Shown here: one piece after another, positions 50,634 through 59,604 of the stretch
Position numbering within the stretch: the first letter of the stretch is position 1
Layout of the letters: each line of letters begins with the position of its first letter
Assembly: GCF_014191605.1 (NCBI RefSeq)
Contig: NZ_JACHWU010000006.1
Span: 1 to 64,000, forward strand
Direction: 5' to 3'
Length of the DNA: 64,000 bases
DNA from: Prauserella isguenensis
Lineage (GTDB): Bacteria > Actinomycetota > Actinomycetes > Mycobacteriales > Pseudonocardiaceae
Notes under the pieces: model-generated
The model's database searches: none
What the model saw: only the letters and a program-made list of their open reading frames with translations
Told to the model about the DNA's origin: nothing
Translations under genes and position numbers: made by a program

Positions 50634-50666
50634 AGGGGCCGGTATCGTTGGCGCGGACCGGCCCCT
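50634..50666 (+). terminator. Hairpin terminator of the micropeptide unit
   Basis: A 10-bp stem with arms 50634-50643 and 50657-50666 and a 13-nt loop, followed by TCGTCTC. It isolates the small gene from the FAD dehydrogenase downstream. Confidence 0.65.
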
Positions 50667-50862
50667 TCGTCTCGCTCATCCGGCGCCGGCCCGGCGACAC
50701 CTCCCCGGGCCGGCGCTCCGCCGTAGACTGCGACCTCCGGAGGTCGACGGTCACCTCCCACTGCGGCTCGCGTGGCGGCGGCGCGCCCGCGGATACGCCG
50801 CGGCCCTTCGTCCCAGCGGTACCTCGGCGGTAATCTGCAGGCGACTCGGAGCGGAGGTGCCC

Positions 50863-52509
50863 ATGGACGCGGACGTCATCGTCGTCGGCGCGGGACTGGC
50901 CGGACTGGTCGCAACGGCCACTCTGGCCGACGCGGGCAAGCGCGTCATCGTCGTCGAACAGGAACCCGAGGCGTCCCTCGGCGGGCAGGCCTTCTGGTCG
51001 TTCGGCGGCCTTTTCCTCGTGGACAGCCCGGAGCAGCGCAGGCTCGGCGTCCGCGACTCCCACGACCTCGCGTGGCAGGACTGGATCGGCACGGCCGGTT
51101 TCGACCGCGAGGAGGACGCCTGGCCACGCCGCTGGGCCGAGGCCTACGTCGACTTCGCTGCGGGCGAGAAGCGGTCCTGGCTCGCCGCGATGGGTGTCAG
51201 GTTCTTCCCGGTCGTCGGCTGGGCCGAGCGCGGCGGGTACGGCGCCATCGGCCACGGCAACTCCGTCCCCCGCTTCCACATCACCTGGGGCACCGGCCCC
51301 GGCGTGCTCGCCCCGTTCGTGCGGCGCGTCCGGGACGCCGTCGACCGCGGCCTGGTCGAGTTGCGGTTCCGGCACCGCGTCGACGAGCTGACGACGTCGG
51401 CCGGTTCCGTGGACGGCGTGAGCGGATCGGTTCTGGCACCCAGCGAGGTCGCCCGTGGTGAGAGCAGCTCCCGCGAGGTGGCCGGCGAGTTCGCACTGCG
51501 CGCACAAGCGGTCCTCGTGGCCGGCGGCGGCATAGGCGGCAACCACGACCTCATCCGCAAGAACTGGCCCGCCCGCCTCGGCGAGGCGCCTCGTTCGATG
51601 CTCTCCGGTGTCCCCGAGCACGTCGACGGCCGCATGCTCGGCATCAGCGAGGCCGCGGGCGCGCACCTGATCAATCGCGACCGCATGTGGCACTACGTCG
51701 AGGGCATCGACAACCACTCCCCCGTCTGGCCGCAGCACGGCATCCGCATCCTGCCGGGACCGTCGTCGCTGTGGTTCGACGCGACCGGGCAGCGCCTGCC
51801 CGTCCCGCTGTTCCCCGGCTTCGACACGCTCGGCACACTCGCGCATCTGCGCCGCACCGGGCAGGACCACTCGTGGTTCGTGCTGACACAGAAGATCGTC
51901 GAGCGGGAGTTCGCACTGTCGGGCTCCGAGCAGAACCCCGACCTGACCGGCAAGGATCTGAAGCTGACGCTGCAGCGCGTCAAGCCGGGTCCACCCGGCC
52001 CGGTGCAGGCGTTCCTCGACAAGGGTCCCGACTTCGTCGTCGCCGACAACCTCGACGACCTCGTCCGCGGCATGAACGCCAAGACCGACGAGGACCTGCT
52101 GTCGGTCGACCAGATCCGCCGCGAGATCGTCGCGCGCGACCGGGAGATCGGCAACGAGTTCACCAAGGACATGCAGATCACGGCGTTGCGCGGAGCGCGG
52201 AAGTTCCGCGGTGACAAGCTCATCCGCGTCGCCTCGCCACATCGGATGCTCGATCCTCAGGCCGGTCCGCTCATCGCGGTGAAGCTCCACGTGCTGAGCC
52301 GCAAGACGCTCGGCGGACTGGAGACCGACCTCGACGGCCGCGTGCTGGCCGATTCCGGACAGCCGGTGCCCGGCCTGTACGCCGCGGGCGAGGCCTCCGG
52401 TTTCGGCGGCGGCGGGATGCACGGCTACCGCTCGCTGGAGGGCACGTTCCTCGGCGGTTGCCTGTTCACCGGCAGGCGCGCGGGCCAGGCACTCGCCAAG
52501 GCGGGCTGA
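50863..52509 (+). CDS. FAD-binding dehydrogenase (KstD/fumarate reductase flavoprotein family, Rv0785-like)
   Basis: A 548-aa flavoprotein. The N-terminal Rossmann loop is VIVVGAGLAGLVATATLADAG, followed by VVEQEPEASLGGQAFWSFGG; the C-terminal FAD segment is PGLYAAGEASGFGGGGMHGY then LEGTFLGGCLFTGRRAG. The family contains 3-ketosteroid dehydrogenases and fumarate reductase subunits; this subgroup resembles M. tuberculosis Rv0785, whose substrate I do not know. ATG at 50863 follows GGAGCGGAGG. It is followed by ilvX after 106 bp. Confidence 0.87.
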   Translation: MDADVIVVGAGLAGLVATATLADAGKRVIVVEQEPEASLGGQAFWSFGGLFLVDSPEQRRLGVRDSHDLAWQDWIGTAGFDREEDAWPRRWAEAYVDFAAGEKRSWLAAMGVRFFPVVGWAERGGYGAIGHGNSVPRFHITWGTGPGVLAPFVRRVRDAVDRGLVELRFRHRVDELTTSAGSVDGVSGSVLAPSEVARGESSSREVAGEFALRAQAVLVAGGGIGGNHDLIRKNWPARLGEAPRSMLSGVPEHVDGRMLGISEAAGAHLINRDRMWHYVEGIDNHSPVWPQHGIRILPGPSSLWFDATGQRLPVPLFPGFDTLGTLAHLRRTGQDHSWFVLTQKIVEREFALSGSEQNPDLTGKDLKLTLQRVKPGPPGPVQAFLDKGPDFVVADNLDDLVRGMNAKTDEDLLSVDQIRREIVARDREIGNEFTKDMQITALRGARKFRGDKLIRVASPHRMLDPQAGPLIAVKLHVLSRKTLGGLETDLDGRVLADSGQPVPGLYAAGEASGFGGGGMHGYRSLEGTFLGGCLFTGRRAGQALAKAG

Positions 52510-52615
52510 CCGGCGGCACGGGGGTTTCGCCGGCGGGCGTTGGACGGCAGGGATTCCCCGTGAGCGCAAGGGTTTCGCGGGCCGAACAGCGTGCACGAAA
52601 GGCGGCAGAAGGCGC

Positions 52616-54172
52616 ATGAGCGAAGGCATGACGGGCGCGCAGGCGTTGCTGGCCACGTTGGCCGGTGCCGGGGTCGAGGTGGTGTTCGCCAACCCGGGCA
52701 CGTCGGAGATGCACTTCGTCGCGGCGCTGGAGGCCGAACCCCGCGTGCGCGGTGTGCTCGGCCTCGCCGAGGGTGCGGTCACGGGCGCGGCGGACGGCTA
52801 CGCGCGCATGACCGCCGCACCGGGTGTCACGCTGCTGCACCTCGGACCGGGCCTCGGCAACGGGCTGGCCAACCTGCACAACGCCCGCCGCGCGCATTCG
52901 CCGATCGTCAACGTCGTCGGTGACCACGCGACGTACCACAAGCAGTACGACGCACCGCTGGAGTCCGACATCGACGCCGTCGCCGCCACGCTCGGGCCGG
53001 TGTTCCGGTCGACGACGCCCGCGGATGTCGGCAAGGACGCAGCGGCCGCGATCGCCGCCGCGCAGGACGCCCCCGGCAGCGTGACGACCCTGATCCTGCC
53101 CGCCGACGCCTCCTGGAGCGAGGGCGGCGCTCCCGGACGGCCGATCACACCCGCCCGGCCCACGCGGTCATCCGCTGTGGACGACGTCGCATCGGCGTGC
53201 CGGAGCGGCGACCCGGTGGTGATCCTGCTCGGTGGCGAGGGGTGCCGCGAGCCCGCTCTGCGGGCGGCGAGCCGGATCTCCGAGGCACTCGGCGTGCGAC
53301 TGTTCGTGGAGACGTTCCCCGCCCGGCTGGAACGCGGGGCAGGCCTGCCTGCGGTGGAACGTCTCGGCTACGTTCCCGAGCAGGCCGAACAGCAACTCGG
53401 CGGTGCTCGGCACGTCGTCGTCGCCGGCGCGAAGCCGCCCACGACGTTCTTCGCCTACCCGGGCAAGCGCGGCGATCTCGTGCCGTCCGGCGCCGAGCTG
53501 CATACCCTCGCCGCGCCGGGCGAGGACGTCACGACGGCCCTCGAGGAGCTGGCCGACCTCGTCGCACCGGGAGCCGCACCGGCGCCGGCGCCCGCACACC
53601 GGCCCGAACTGCCGACCGGCGAGCTGCTCGTGGCCACCTGGCCCGACGTCATCGGCGCGCTGCTGCCCGAGGACGCGGTCATCGTCGACGAGACCAACAC
53701 CTCGGGCCTGCTGCTCGCCGCCGCGACGGCCGGCGCACCCCGCCACGACGTCCTGTCACTCACCGGCGGCGCCATCGGGCAGGGCATCCCCGTGGCGACG
53801 GGAGCCGCCGTCGCGGCGCCGCAGCGGCCGGTGGTCAACCTGCAGGCCGACGGCAGCGCGATGTACACGATCTCGGCGCTGTGGACGCAGGCCCGCGAAG
53901 GCCTCGACGTGACGACGGTGATCCTGAACAACCGGGCGTACGCGATCCTGCGAATGGAGCTGCAGCGTACCGGTGCGGGCGACGTCGACCCGGCCAAGGC
54001 AGGCCTGTTCGATCTGTCCACACCGGACATCGACTTCACGCACCTCGCCGAGGGGATGGGCGTGCCCGCATCCGTTGCGAACACCGCGGAGGAACTGGCC
54101 GACCGGTTCCGCCGGGCCGTGGCCGAACCCGGCCCGCACCTCATCGACGCCCGCATCCCGCCACTGCTGTAA
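52616..54172 (+). CDS. ilvX: IlvX-type thiamine pyrophosphate enzyme
   Basis: A 518-aa ThDP enzyme closely resembling M. tuberculosis IlvX (annotated acetohydroxyacid synthase). Shared stretches I recall include VVFANPGTSEMHFVAALEAE, LLHLGPGLGNGLANLHNARR and VVGDHATYHKQYDAPLESDI. The cofactor motif runs LQADGSAMYTISALW to VILNNRAYAILR (ADG replaces GDG), and the activating Glu is in LGLAEGAVTGAADGYA. It lacks a small regulatory subunit and may really be a benzoylformate decarboxylase-like enzyme. ATG at 52616; ATG at 52628 aligns with the IlvX start. Confidence 0.87.
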   Translation: MSEGMTGAQALLATLAGAGVEVVFANPGTSEMHFVAALEAEPRVRGVLGLAEGAVTGAADGYARMTAAPGVTLLHLGPGLGNGLANLHNARRAHSPIVNVVGDHATYHKQYDAPLESDIDAVAATLGPVFRSTTPADVGKDAAAAIAAAQDAPGSVTTLILPADASWSEGGAPGRPITPARPTRSSAVDDVASACRSGDPVVILLGGEGCREPALRAASRISEALGVRLFVETFPARLERGAGLPAVERLGYVPEQAEQQLGGARHVVVAGAKPPTTFFAYPGKRGDLVPSGAELHTLAAPGEDVTTALEELADLVAPGAAPAPAPAHRPELPTGELLVATWPDVIGALLPEDAVIVDETNTSGLLLAAATAGAPRHDVLSLTGGAIGQGIPVATGAAVAAPQRPVVNLQADGSAMYTISALWTQAREGLDVTTVILNNRAYAILRMELQRTGAGDVDPAKAGLFDLSTPDIDFTHLAEGMGVPASVANTAEELADRFRRAVAEPGPHLIDARIPPLL

Positions 54173-54189
54173 CCCGCACGCAGGCCCGC

Positions 54190-54315
54190 GTGTTGCGCAT
54201 TCGGGGGCGCGTGTTGCGCGTTCAGGGCCTCGTGTTGCGCATTCAGGGGCGCGTGTTGCGCACTCGCGGGCCCGTGTTGTGCATTCAGGGCTGCGTGGCG
54301 CCCATTCAGGACCCC
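54190..54315. repeat. 21-bp tandem repeat array A, six copies
   Basis: Six consecutive 21-bp units with consensus GTGTTGCGCATTCAGGGGCGC; unit 6 is the most diverged. The array starts 17 bp after the ilvX stop. It is the inverse of the unit seen at 54456-54539 and 63311-63393. Confidence 0.85.
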
Positions 54316-54455
54316 TTGTTGCGGCCCGACGGACTGCGAGACGACACCGACGGCGCACGGCAACGCCGGGATGACTGCCGCGCGAGAACGGGCGATAGGC
54401 GGCATCGCAGGCACGAGAACAGGCGAAACCACGCGACGGCACCCCGCAGCATTCC

Positions 54456-54539
54456 GGAACTCGCAACACGCGCCCCGGAACGCGCAACACGGGCTCCGGA
54501 AACTGCAACACGGGCTCCGGGAACGACAACACGGCCCCG
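54456..54539. repeat. 21-bp tandem repeat array B, four copies, inverted
   Basis: Four 21-bp units, consensus GGAANNNGCAACACGGGCTCC, which is the reverse complement of array A's unit with small changes. Arrays A and B face each other across about 140 bp between the convergent ilvX and fadB genes, and could form a long stem-loop. Confidence 0.85.
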
Positions 54540-54567
54540 GTCGCGGGGATTCGCGACCGGGGCCGTG
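54530..54567. terminator. 16-bp perfect stem, fadB/ilvX bidirectional terminator
   Basis: Arms 54530-54545 and 54552-54567 are perfect reverse complements around a 6-nt loop GGGATT. The left arm grows out of the last unit of repeat array B. It lies 55 bp from the fadB stop. Confidence 0.8.
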
Positions 54568-54622
54568 CCGTTCACAACCGGCTGAGCCGACGGGCGTTCA
54601 CGCCCGGCTCAGGCCAGAGCGA

Positions 54623-56794
54623 TCACTCGTAGATCTCGCCCTTCTCGGCCTTCGCGACCAGCGAGGCCGGCGGCTCGAAGTGGTTGCCGTAGCGCGCGGC
54701 GAGCTCCTTGGAGCGCGCCACGAAGCCCTTCAAACCACCTTCGTAGCCGTTGATGTACTGGATCACGCCACCGGTCCACGGCGGGAATCCGATGCCCATG
54801 ATCGAGCCGATGTTGGCGTCCTCGACGGTGTTGAGCACGCCCTCGTCGAAGCACTTGACGGTTTCGAGTGCCTCGGCGAAGAGCATGCGCTCCTTGAGGT
54901 CCTCGAACGGCACGTCGCCGCTTCCGCTGTCGAACGCATCCCGCAGGCCCGGCCACAGCTGCGTCCGGTTGCCCTCGTCGTCGTACTCGTAGAAGCCCGA
55001 CCCCGTCGAACGGCCCTTGCGGTCGTACTCGTCGATCATCCGGTCGATGATCGCCTCCGACGGGTGCGCCTCCCACGTGCCGCCCGCGGCCTCGACGGCC
55101 TCCTTGGTCTCGAGACGGATCTTGCGCGGCAGCGTGAGCGTCAGCTCGTCCATCAGCTGCAACGGCGGCGCCGGGTACCCGGCCTGCGCTCCGGCCTGCT
55201 CGATGGTCGCCGGCTCGACGCCCTCGCCGAGCGCCGCCACGGCCTCGTTGATGAACGTTCCGATGACGCGCGAGGTGAAGAAGCCTCGACTGTCGTTCAC
55301 GACGATCGGCGTCTTCTTGATCTGCAGCGTGTAGTCGAAGACCTTCGCCAGCGTGGCGTCGGACGTCTTCTCACCGCGGATGATCTCCACGAGCGGCATC
55401 TTGTCGACCGGCGAGAAGAAGTGGATGCCGATGAAGTCCTCCTGCCGCTGCACGCCCTCGGCCAGGCCGGTGATGGGCAGCGTGGAGGTGTTGGAGCCGA
55501 GCACGGCGTCGGGGTTGACGACGTCCTCGATCTCCTGGAACACCTTGTGCTTGAGTTCGGTGCTCTCGAAGACGGCCTCGATGACGAAGTCGACGCCCTT
55601 CAGGTCGGCCGGGTCGGCCGTCGGCGTGATGCGGCCGAGCAGCGCGTCGGACTTCTCCTGCGTGGTCTTGCCCCGCTTGAGTGCCTTCTCCTCGAGCTTG
55701 GCCGCGTAGCCCTTGCCCTTCTCGGCGTTCTCCTGCGAGACATCCTTGAGGACCACGTCGATGCCGGCCTTCGCCGACACGTAGGCGATGGCGGCACCCA
55801 TCATGCCCGCGCCGAGCACGCCAACCTTCTTGGCCTGGTACTGCTCGTGGCCGTCCGGGCGCGACTCGCCCGCGTTGATGGCCTGCAGGTCGAAGAAGAA
55901 GGCCTTGGTCATGTTCTTCGCGACCTGTCCGGTGACGAGGCTGACGAAGTAGCGGGTCTCGATCAGGGCCGCCGTGTCGACGTCGACCTGCGCCCCCTCG
56001 ACGGCGGCGGACAGGATGGCACGCGGCGCCGGCATCGGAGCGCCCTTGAGCTGCTTACGCAGGTTCGCGGGGAACGCGGGGAGGTTCGCGGCGAACTTCG
56101 GGTTCGACGGGCTGCCGCCCGGGATCTTGAAGCCCTTCTGGTCCCACGGCTGCACACCGCCCTCGGGGTTCTCCTTGATCCACGCCTTGGCCTTTGGCAG
56201 CAGTTCGTCCACGCTGGACACCAGCTCGTCCACCAGGCCGAGCTCCAGTGCCTTGGCGGGCCGGTGCCGCTGGCCCTGCACGAGGACGTTCATGATGGCG
56301 CTCTGGATGCCGAGCAGGCGGACCGTGCGGACGATGCCGCCGCCACCGGGCAGCAGGCCCAGCGACACCTCGGGCAGGCCGATGGCCGTGCCCTTGACGT
56401 CGGCGACGATCCGGCGGTGGCAGGCCAGCGCGATCTCCAGGCCGCCACCGAGCGCCGCACCGTTGACGGCGGCGACGACGGGCTTGCCCAGCGTCTCCAG
56501 CCGGCGCAGCTGCCCCTTCAGTTCGTTGCTCGCTTCCGTGATCTCGGCGGCGTCGTCGGGCGTCGCCTTGATCAGGTCGTTGAGGTCGCCGCCCGCGAAG
56601 AACGTCTTCTTCGCGGAGGTCAGCACGACACCGGTGATGGAGTCCTTCTCGGACTCGAGACGGTCGAGCACGACGCCCATCGACTCGCGGTAGTCCGCGT
56701 TCATCGTGTTGGCCGACTGCTTCGGGTCGTCCATCGTCAGCGTGACGATGCCGTCGGAGTCCTGCTCCCACCGGATGGTCTTGGCTTCAGTCAT
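54623..56794 (-). CDS. fadB: Fatty acid oxidation complex alpha subunit (enoyl-CoA hydratase / 3-hydroxyacyl-CoA dehydrogenase)
   Basis: A 723-aa bifunctional beta-oxidation enzyme. The crotonase domain is at residues 1-220, with NGAALGGGLEIALACHRRIV (oxyanion loop) and the catalytic Glu in GLPEVSLGLLPGGGG. The 3-hydroxyacyl-CoA dehydrogenase domain starts near 330 with VGVLGAGMMGAAIAYVSAKA and has the catalytic His in GIHFFSPVDKMPLVE, then NDSRGFFTSRVI and a C-terminal helical domain. ATG at 56794. It lies 15 bp after fadA and forms a trifunctional complex with it. Confidence 0.95.
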   Translation of the reverse strand: MTEAKTIRWEQDSDGIVTLTMDDPKQSANTMNADYRESMGVVLDRLESEKDSITGVVLTSAKKTFFAGGDLNDLIKATPDDAAEITEASNELKGQLRRLETLGKPVVAAVNGAALGGGLEIALACHRRIVADVKGTAIGLPEVSLGLLPGGGGIVRTVRLLGIQSAIMNVLVQGQRHRPAKALELGLVDELVSSVDELLPKAKAWIKENPEGGVQPWDQKGFKIPGGSPSNPKFAANLPAFPANLRKQLKGAPMPAPRAILSAAVEGAQVDVDTAALIETRYFVSLVTGQVAKNMTKAFFFDLQAINAGESRPDGHEQYQAKKVGVLGAGMMGAAIAYVSAKAGIDVVLKDVSQENAEKGKGYAAKLEEKALKRGKTTQEKSDALLGRITPTADPADLKGVDFVIEAVFESTELKHKVFQEIEDVVNPDAVLGSNTSTLPITGLAEGVQRQEDFIGIHFFSPVDKMPLVEIIRGEKTSDATLAKVFDYTLQIKKTPIVVNDSRGFFTSRVIGTFINEAVAALGEGVEPATIEQAGAQAGYPAPPLQLMDELTLTLPRKIRLETKEAVEAAGGTWEAHPSEAIIDRMIDEYDRKGRSTGSGFYEYDDEGNRTQLWPGLRDAFDSGSGDVPFEDLKERMLFAEALETVKCFDEGVLNTVEDANIGSIMGIGFPPWTGGVIQYINGYEGGLKGFVARSKELAARYGNHFEPPASLVAKAEKGEIYE

Positions 56795-56809
56795 TGTTGT
56801 CGCTCGCCC

Positions 56810-58021
56810 TCACACACGCTCGATGATCGTGCCGATACCCATACCGCCGCCGATGCACAGCGACAGCAACGCGCGCCGCTCCTGGCGCCGCTCCAGCTCG
56901 TCGACCATCGTGCCGAGGATCATCGCGCCGGTGGCGCCGAGCGGGTGACCCATCGCGATGGCGCCGCCGTTGACGTTGACCTTCTCCTCCGGCAGCTTCA
57001 GGTCCTTCATCCACTTCATGACGACCGACGCGAACGCCTCATTCAGCTCGAACAGGTCGATGTCGTCGGTGGTCATGCCCGCCTGCGCCAGCACCTTCTC
57101 GGAGGCGGGTGTCGGGCCGGTGAGCATGATCGTCGGGTCGGAGCCGGTGATCGCGGTCGACACGATGCGCGCACGCGGCGTCAGGCCGAGGTCCTTGCCG
57201 ACCTGCTCGTTGCCGATCAGCACGAGCGCGGCGCCGTCGACGATGCCGGAAGAGTTGCCGCCGGTGTGGACGTGGTCGATCTTCTCCACCTGGTGGTACT
57301 TCTGCAGCGCCACCGCGTCGAAGCCGCCCATCTCGCCGATGCCCTCGAAGGCGGGCTTGAGCTTGGCCAGGTCCTCGACCGTGGTGCCGGGACGGCGATG
57401 CTCGTCGTGGTCGAGGATCGTCACGCCGTTCATGTCCTTGACCGGCACAACCGACTTGGCGAAGTAGCCGCCGGACCACGCCGCCTCGGCCTTGTCCTGG
57501 GAACGGACGGCGAAGCGGTCGACGTCCTCACGGGAGAATCCCTCGAGCGTGGCGATCAGGTCGGCGCCGATGCCCTGCGGCACGAAGTAGGTGTCGTAGT
57601 TCGTGGCCGGGTCGGTGAACATCGCGCCGCCGTCGGAACCCATCGGCACGCGGGACATCGACTCGACACCCCCCGCGAGGAGCAGCCCCTCCCAGCCGGA
57701 GCGCACACGCGCGGCGGCCTGGTTGACGGCCTCGAGGCCCGATGCGCAGAACCGGTTGAGCTGCACACCCGCGACGCTGTCGGGCAGACCGCCCGCCATC
57801 GCGGCGCCGCGCGCGATGTCCGCACCCTGGTCACCGACGGGCGAGACGACGCCGAGGACGATGTCCTCGATCTTGGCCGGGTCCAAGCCCGGGTGCCGGC
57901 TCTTGATCTCGTCGATCAGCCCCGTGACCAGGTCGATCGGTTTCGTCCCGTGCAGGGCTCCGCCCTTGTTCTTGCCACGAGGCGTGCGGATCGCCTCGTA
58001 GATGAACGCCTCTGTACTCAC
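56810..58021 (-). CDS. fadA: Acetyl-CoA acyltransferase (3-ketoacyl-CoA thiolase)
   Basis: A 403-aa thiolase. The nucleophilic Cys is in [12 protein letters not shown] (near residue 92), followed by NEAFASVV, the catalytic His in [15 protein letters not shown] and the second Cys in [13 protein letters not shown]. It completes the last step of beta-oxidation together with FadB. GTG at 58021 follows GAGGAAGGACC. A promoter with a near-palindromic operator is directly upstream (58098-58142), and a double TetR gene is divergent from it, which probably represses fadAB until acyl-CoA accumulates. Confidence 0.95.
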   Translation of the reverse strand: MSTEAFIYEAIRTPRGKNKGGALHGTKPIDLVTGLIDEIKSRHPGLDPAKIEDIVLGVVSPVGDQGADIARGAAMAGGLPDSVAGVQLNRFCASGLEAVNQAAARVRSGWEGLLLAGGVESMSRVPMGSDGGAMFTDPATNYDTYFVPQGIGADLIATLEGFSREDVDRFAVRSQDKAEAAWSGGYFAKSVVPVKDMNGVTILDHDEHRRPGTTVEDLAKLKPAFEGIGEMGGFDAVALQKYHQVEKIDHVHTGGNSSGIVDGAALVLIGNEQVGKDLGLTPRARIVSTAITGSDPTIMLTGPTPASEKVLAQAGMTTDDIDLFELNEAFASVVMKWMKDLKLPEEKVNVNGGAIAMGHPLGATGAMILGTMVDELERRQERRALLSLCIGGGMGIGTIIERV

Positions 58022-58097
58022 ACCAACGGTCCTTCCTCGCGGCTGACGGCAGGCACGCAGCCGACATGGTCGACAGTGTCCATGCATCCAGATTCGG

Positions 58098-58142
58098 TGC
58101 TAATCGCTACTAACATAATCCGCCTTATTCCCATGGTGTCAA
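58098..58142 (-). promoter_or_regulatory. fadAB promoter with overlapping imperfect palindrome
   Basis: On the minus strand TTGACA (58142-58137) and TATGTT (58117-58112) are 19 bp apart (TTATGT at 18 bp). The 18-bp imperfect palindrome TGCTAATCGCTACTAACA at 58098-58115 covers the -10. It is a good candidate site for the divergent double TetR. Confidence 0.55.
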
Positions 58143-58184
58143 TGGGTTGCCAGCCGAAGGCATCGCGCTAAAGTTGTCTCACCT

Positions 58185-59525
58185 ATGGCACCCACACCAC
58201 CCGGCGGTAAACGGCCGCGCGCGAGCGACAAACGGCCACGTGACCGCAAGACGCAGCTCGCCGCCGTCGCGGCGGAGCTGTTCCGCGGGCGCGGGTACCA
58301 CGGGGTGGGGATCAACGACATCGCCGCGGCCGCGGGCATCACCGGACCCGCGCTGTACCGCCACTTCAAGGACAAGCAAGCGATCCTCGCGCACGTGCTG
58401 CGCGCGGGCCTGGACGAGGTCGAGGCCGCCACGGACGCCGCGTCACCGGACGGCGAGGCACCGTCATCGGACCAGGTGGACACGCTGCTGACCGAGCTGG
58501 CCGCCAAGTCGGTCGAACGCCGCGACGCCGCCGCGCTGTGGCGCTGGGAGGGCAGGCACCTCGACAGCGAGACTCAACGTGACCTGCGGGAACGTTCCGG
58601 CGCCATGCTCGCGACGTGGACGAAGGTGCTGCTGCGGGTCCGGCCCGCGCTGCCACCCGAGGACGCGGAGCTGTTGTGCTGGGCGGCACTGTCGGTCTTC
58701 GGCAGCGTGTCCGTGCACCGCACGAGCGTGCCGAAACGACGGTTCGAGACGCTGCTCGTGGACATCGCCACCCGGGTCCTCGACGCCGACCTGCCCGGAA
58801 CCGGCAGCGAGGGCGGCCGGGACCCCGCCCCCTCCCCTGCCGGTGCCGCGGTGGGCGGCGACCCGACGTCCGGCGGTGCCTCCGCCTCCGCAGGGGCCGC
58901 CGGGGCCGCGGGGGGCGAACCGCTCCCCGCACCGTCACGCAGGGAACAGATCCTCACCGAGGCCACGGAGCTGTTCGCCGCCCACGGGTTCAGTGCCGTC
59001 AGCATGGACGACATCGGCCGCGCGGCCGGGATCGCCGGGCCGAGCGTGTACCGGCATTTCCCCAGCAAGGCGAGCCTGCTCGGCGCCATCGGCCGCAGGG
59101 CGGGTGACCGGCTGCTGCTTGCCGCCGAGGACGCACTGCGTTCCGACGGCGCATGGCCCGCGCTGCATCGACTCGCCGAGTCCTACGTCGCGACGCTGAC
59201 CGGCCAGCCGGAACTTCTCGTGTCGTTCTCCGTCGACCGGGTGCACATCGACGAGCGCGACCGCCCCGAGCTGTTGCGCATCCAGCGCGAGTACGTGTCC
59301 CGGTGGGTCGGGCTACTCGAAGCCGCGCGCCCCGAACTGGACACCCGCGAAGCGAAGATCACCGTGCACGCGGCACTGACGGTCGCCAACGACCTCACCC
59401 GGACACGGCGGGTGAATCGCAGGCCCCACCTACCCGCCGAGCTGGTCAGGCTCATGGGCACCGTCCTGGGCGAGCACGCCCGGGAGCGGGGTGGGGCGGA
59501 GCCTGCGGGGGCGGCCGACCCCTGA
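58185..59525 (+). CDS. Tandem double TetR-family regulator (two fused repressors)
   Basis: A 446-aa protein made of two complete TetR modules. The first helix-turn-helix is VGINDIAAAAGITGPALYRHF (residues 42-65); the second, from about 265, is FSAVSMDDIGRAAGIAGPSV. A 50-residue Gly/Ala/Pro/Ser-rich linker joins them, and each has its own C-terminal helical domain. A monomer would thus mimic a TetR dimer or bridge two operators. ATG at 58185 lies 10 nt after TAAAGT of a TTGCCA-16 bp-TAAAGT promoter, so the mRNA is leaderless or nearly so. It lies between fadBA and two fadE genes and probably controls both. Confidence 0.88.
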   Translation: MAPTPPGGKRPRASDKRPRDRKTQLAAVAAELFRGRGYHGVGINDIAAAAGITGPALYRHFKDKQAILAHVLRAGLDEVEAATDAASPDGEAPSSDQVDTLLTELAAKSVERRDAAALWRWEGRHLDSETQRDLRERSGAMLATWTKVLLRVRPALPPEDAELLCWAALSVFGSVSVHRTSVPKRRFETLLVDIATRVLDADLPGTGSEGGRDPAPSPAGAAVGGDPTSGGASASAGAAGAAGGEPLPAPSRREQILTEATELFAAHGFSAVSMDDIGRAAGIAGPSVYRHFPSKASLLGAIGRRAGDRLLLAAEDALRSDGAWPALHRLAESYVATLTGQPELLVSFSVDRVHIDERDRPELLRIQREYVSRWVGLLEAARPELDTREAKITVHAALTVANDLTRTRRVNRRPHLPAELVRLMGTVLGEHARERGGAEPAGAADP

Positions 59526-59546
59526 CACCGACGCCCGCGAGGCCCC

Positions 59547-59597
59547 CTACTGGCGAGTCGCCGGTGTTCGAGTTAACCTACTCGCGAGTAGGTAACC
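59547..59597. promoter_or_regulatory. Twin CTACT-N4-AGTAG operators before the FadE pair
   Basis: CCTACTCGCGAGTAGG (59577-59592) is a perfect 16-bp palindrome, and CTACT-GGCG-AGTCG (59547-59560) is a one-mismatch copy 32 bp upstream. GTTA and TAAC flank the perfect site. The same arms occur before CYP140 at 25580-25593. Likely TetR-type sites; the regulator is not proven. Confidence 0.6.
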
Positions 59598-59604
59598 GAA
59601 GGGG

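Noticed and set aside
50362-52782. 806-codon minus-strand open frame opposite the FAD dehydrogenase
   Set aside because: No recognisable domain and Arg/Asp-rich composition; the plus strand has a clear flavoprotein.
54190-54540. CRISPR array or coding heptapeptide repeat
   Set aside because: Repeats are 21 bp head-to-tail without unique spacers, and no start codon or ribosome site supports translation, so neither a CRISPR nor a repeat protein is credible.
54371-58171. 1266-codon plus-strand open frame opposite fadB and fadA
   Set aside because: An antisense shadow typical of GC-rich DNA; the opposite strand encodes unmistakable FadB and FadA with all catalytic motifs.
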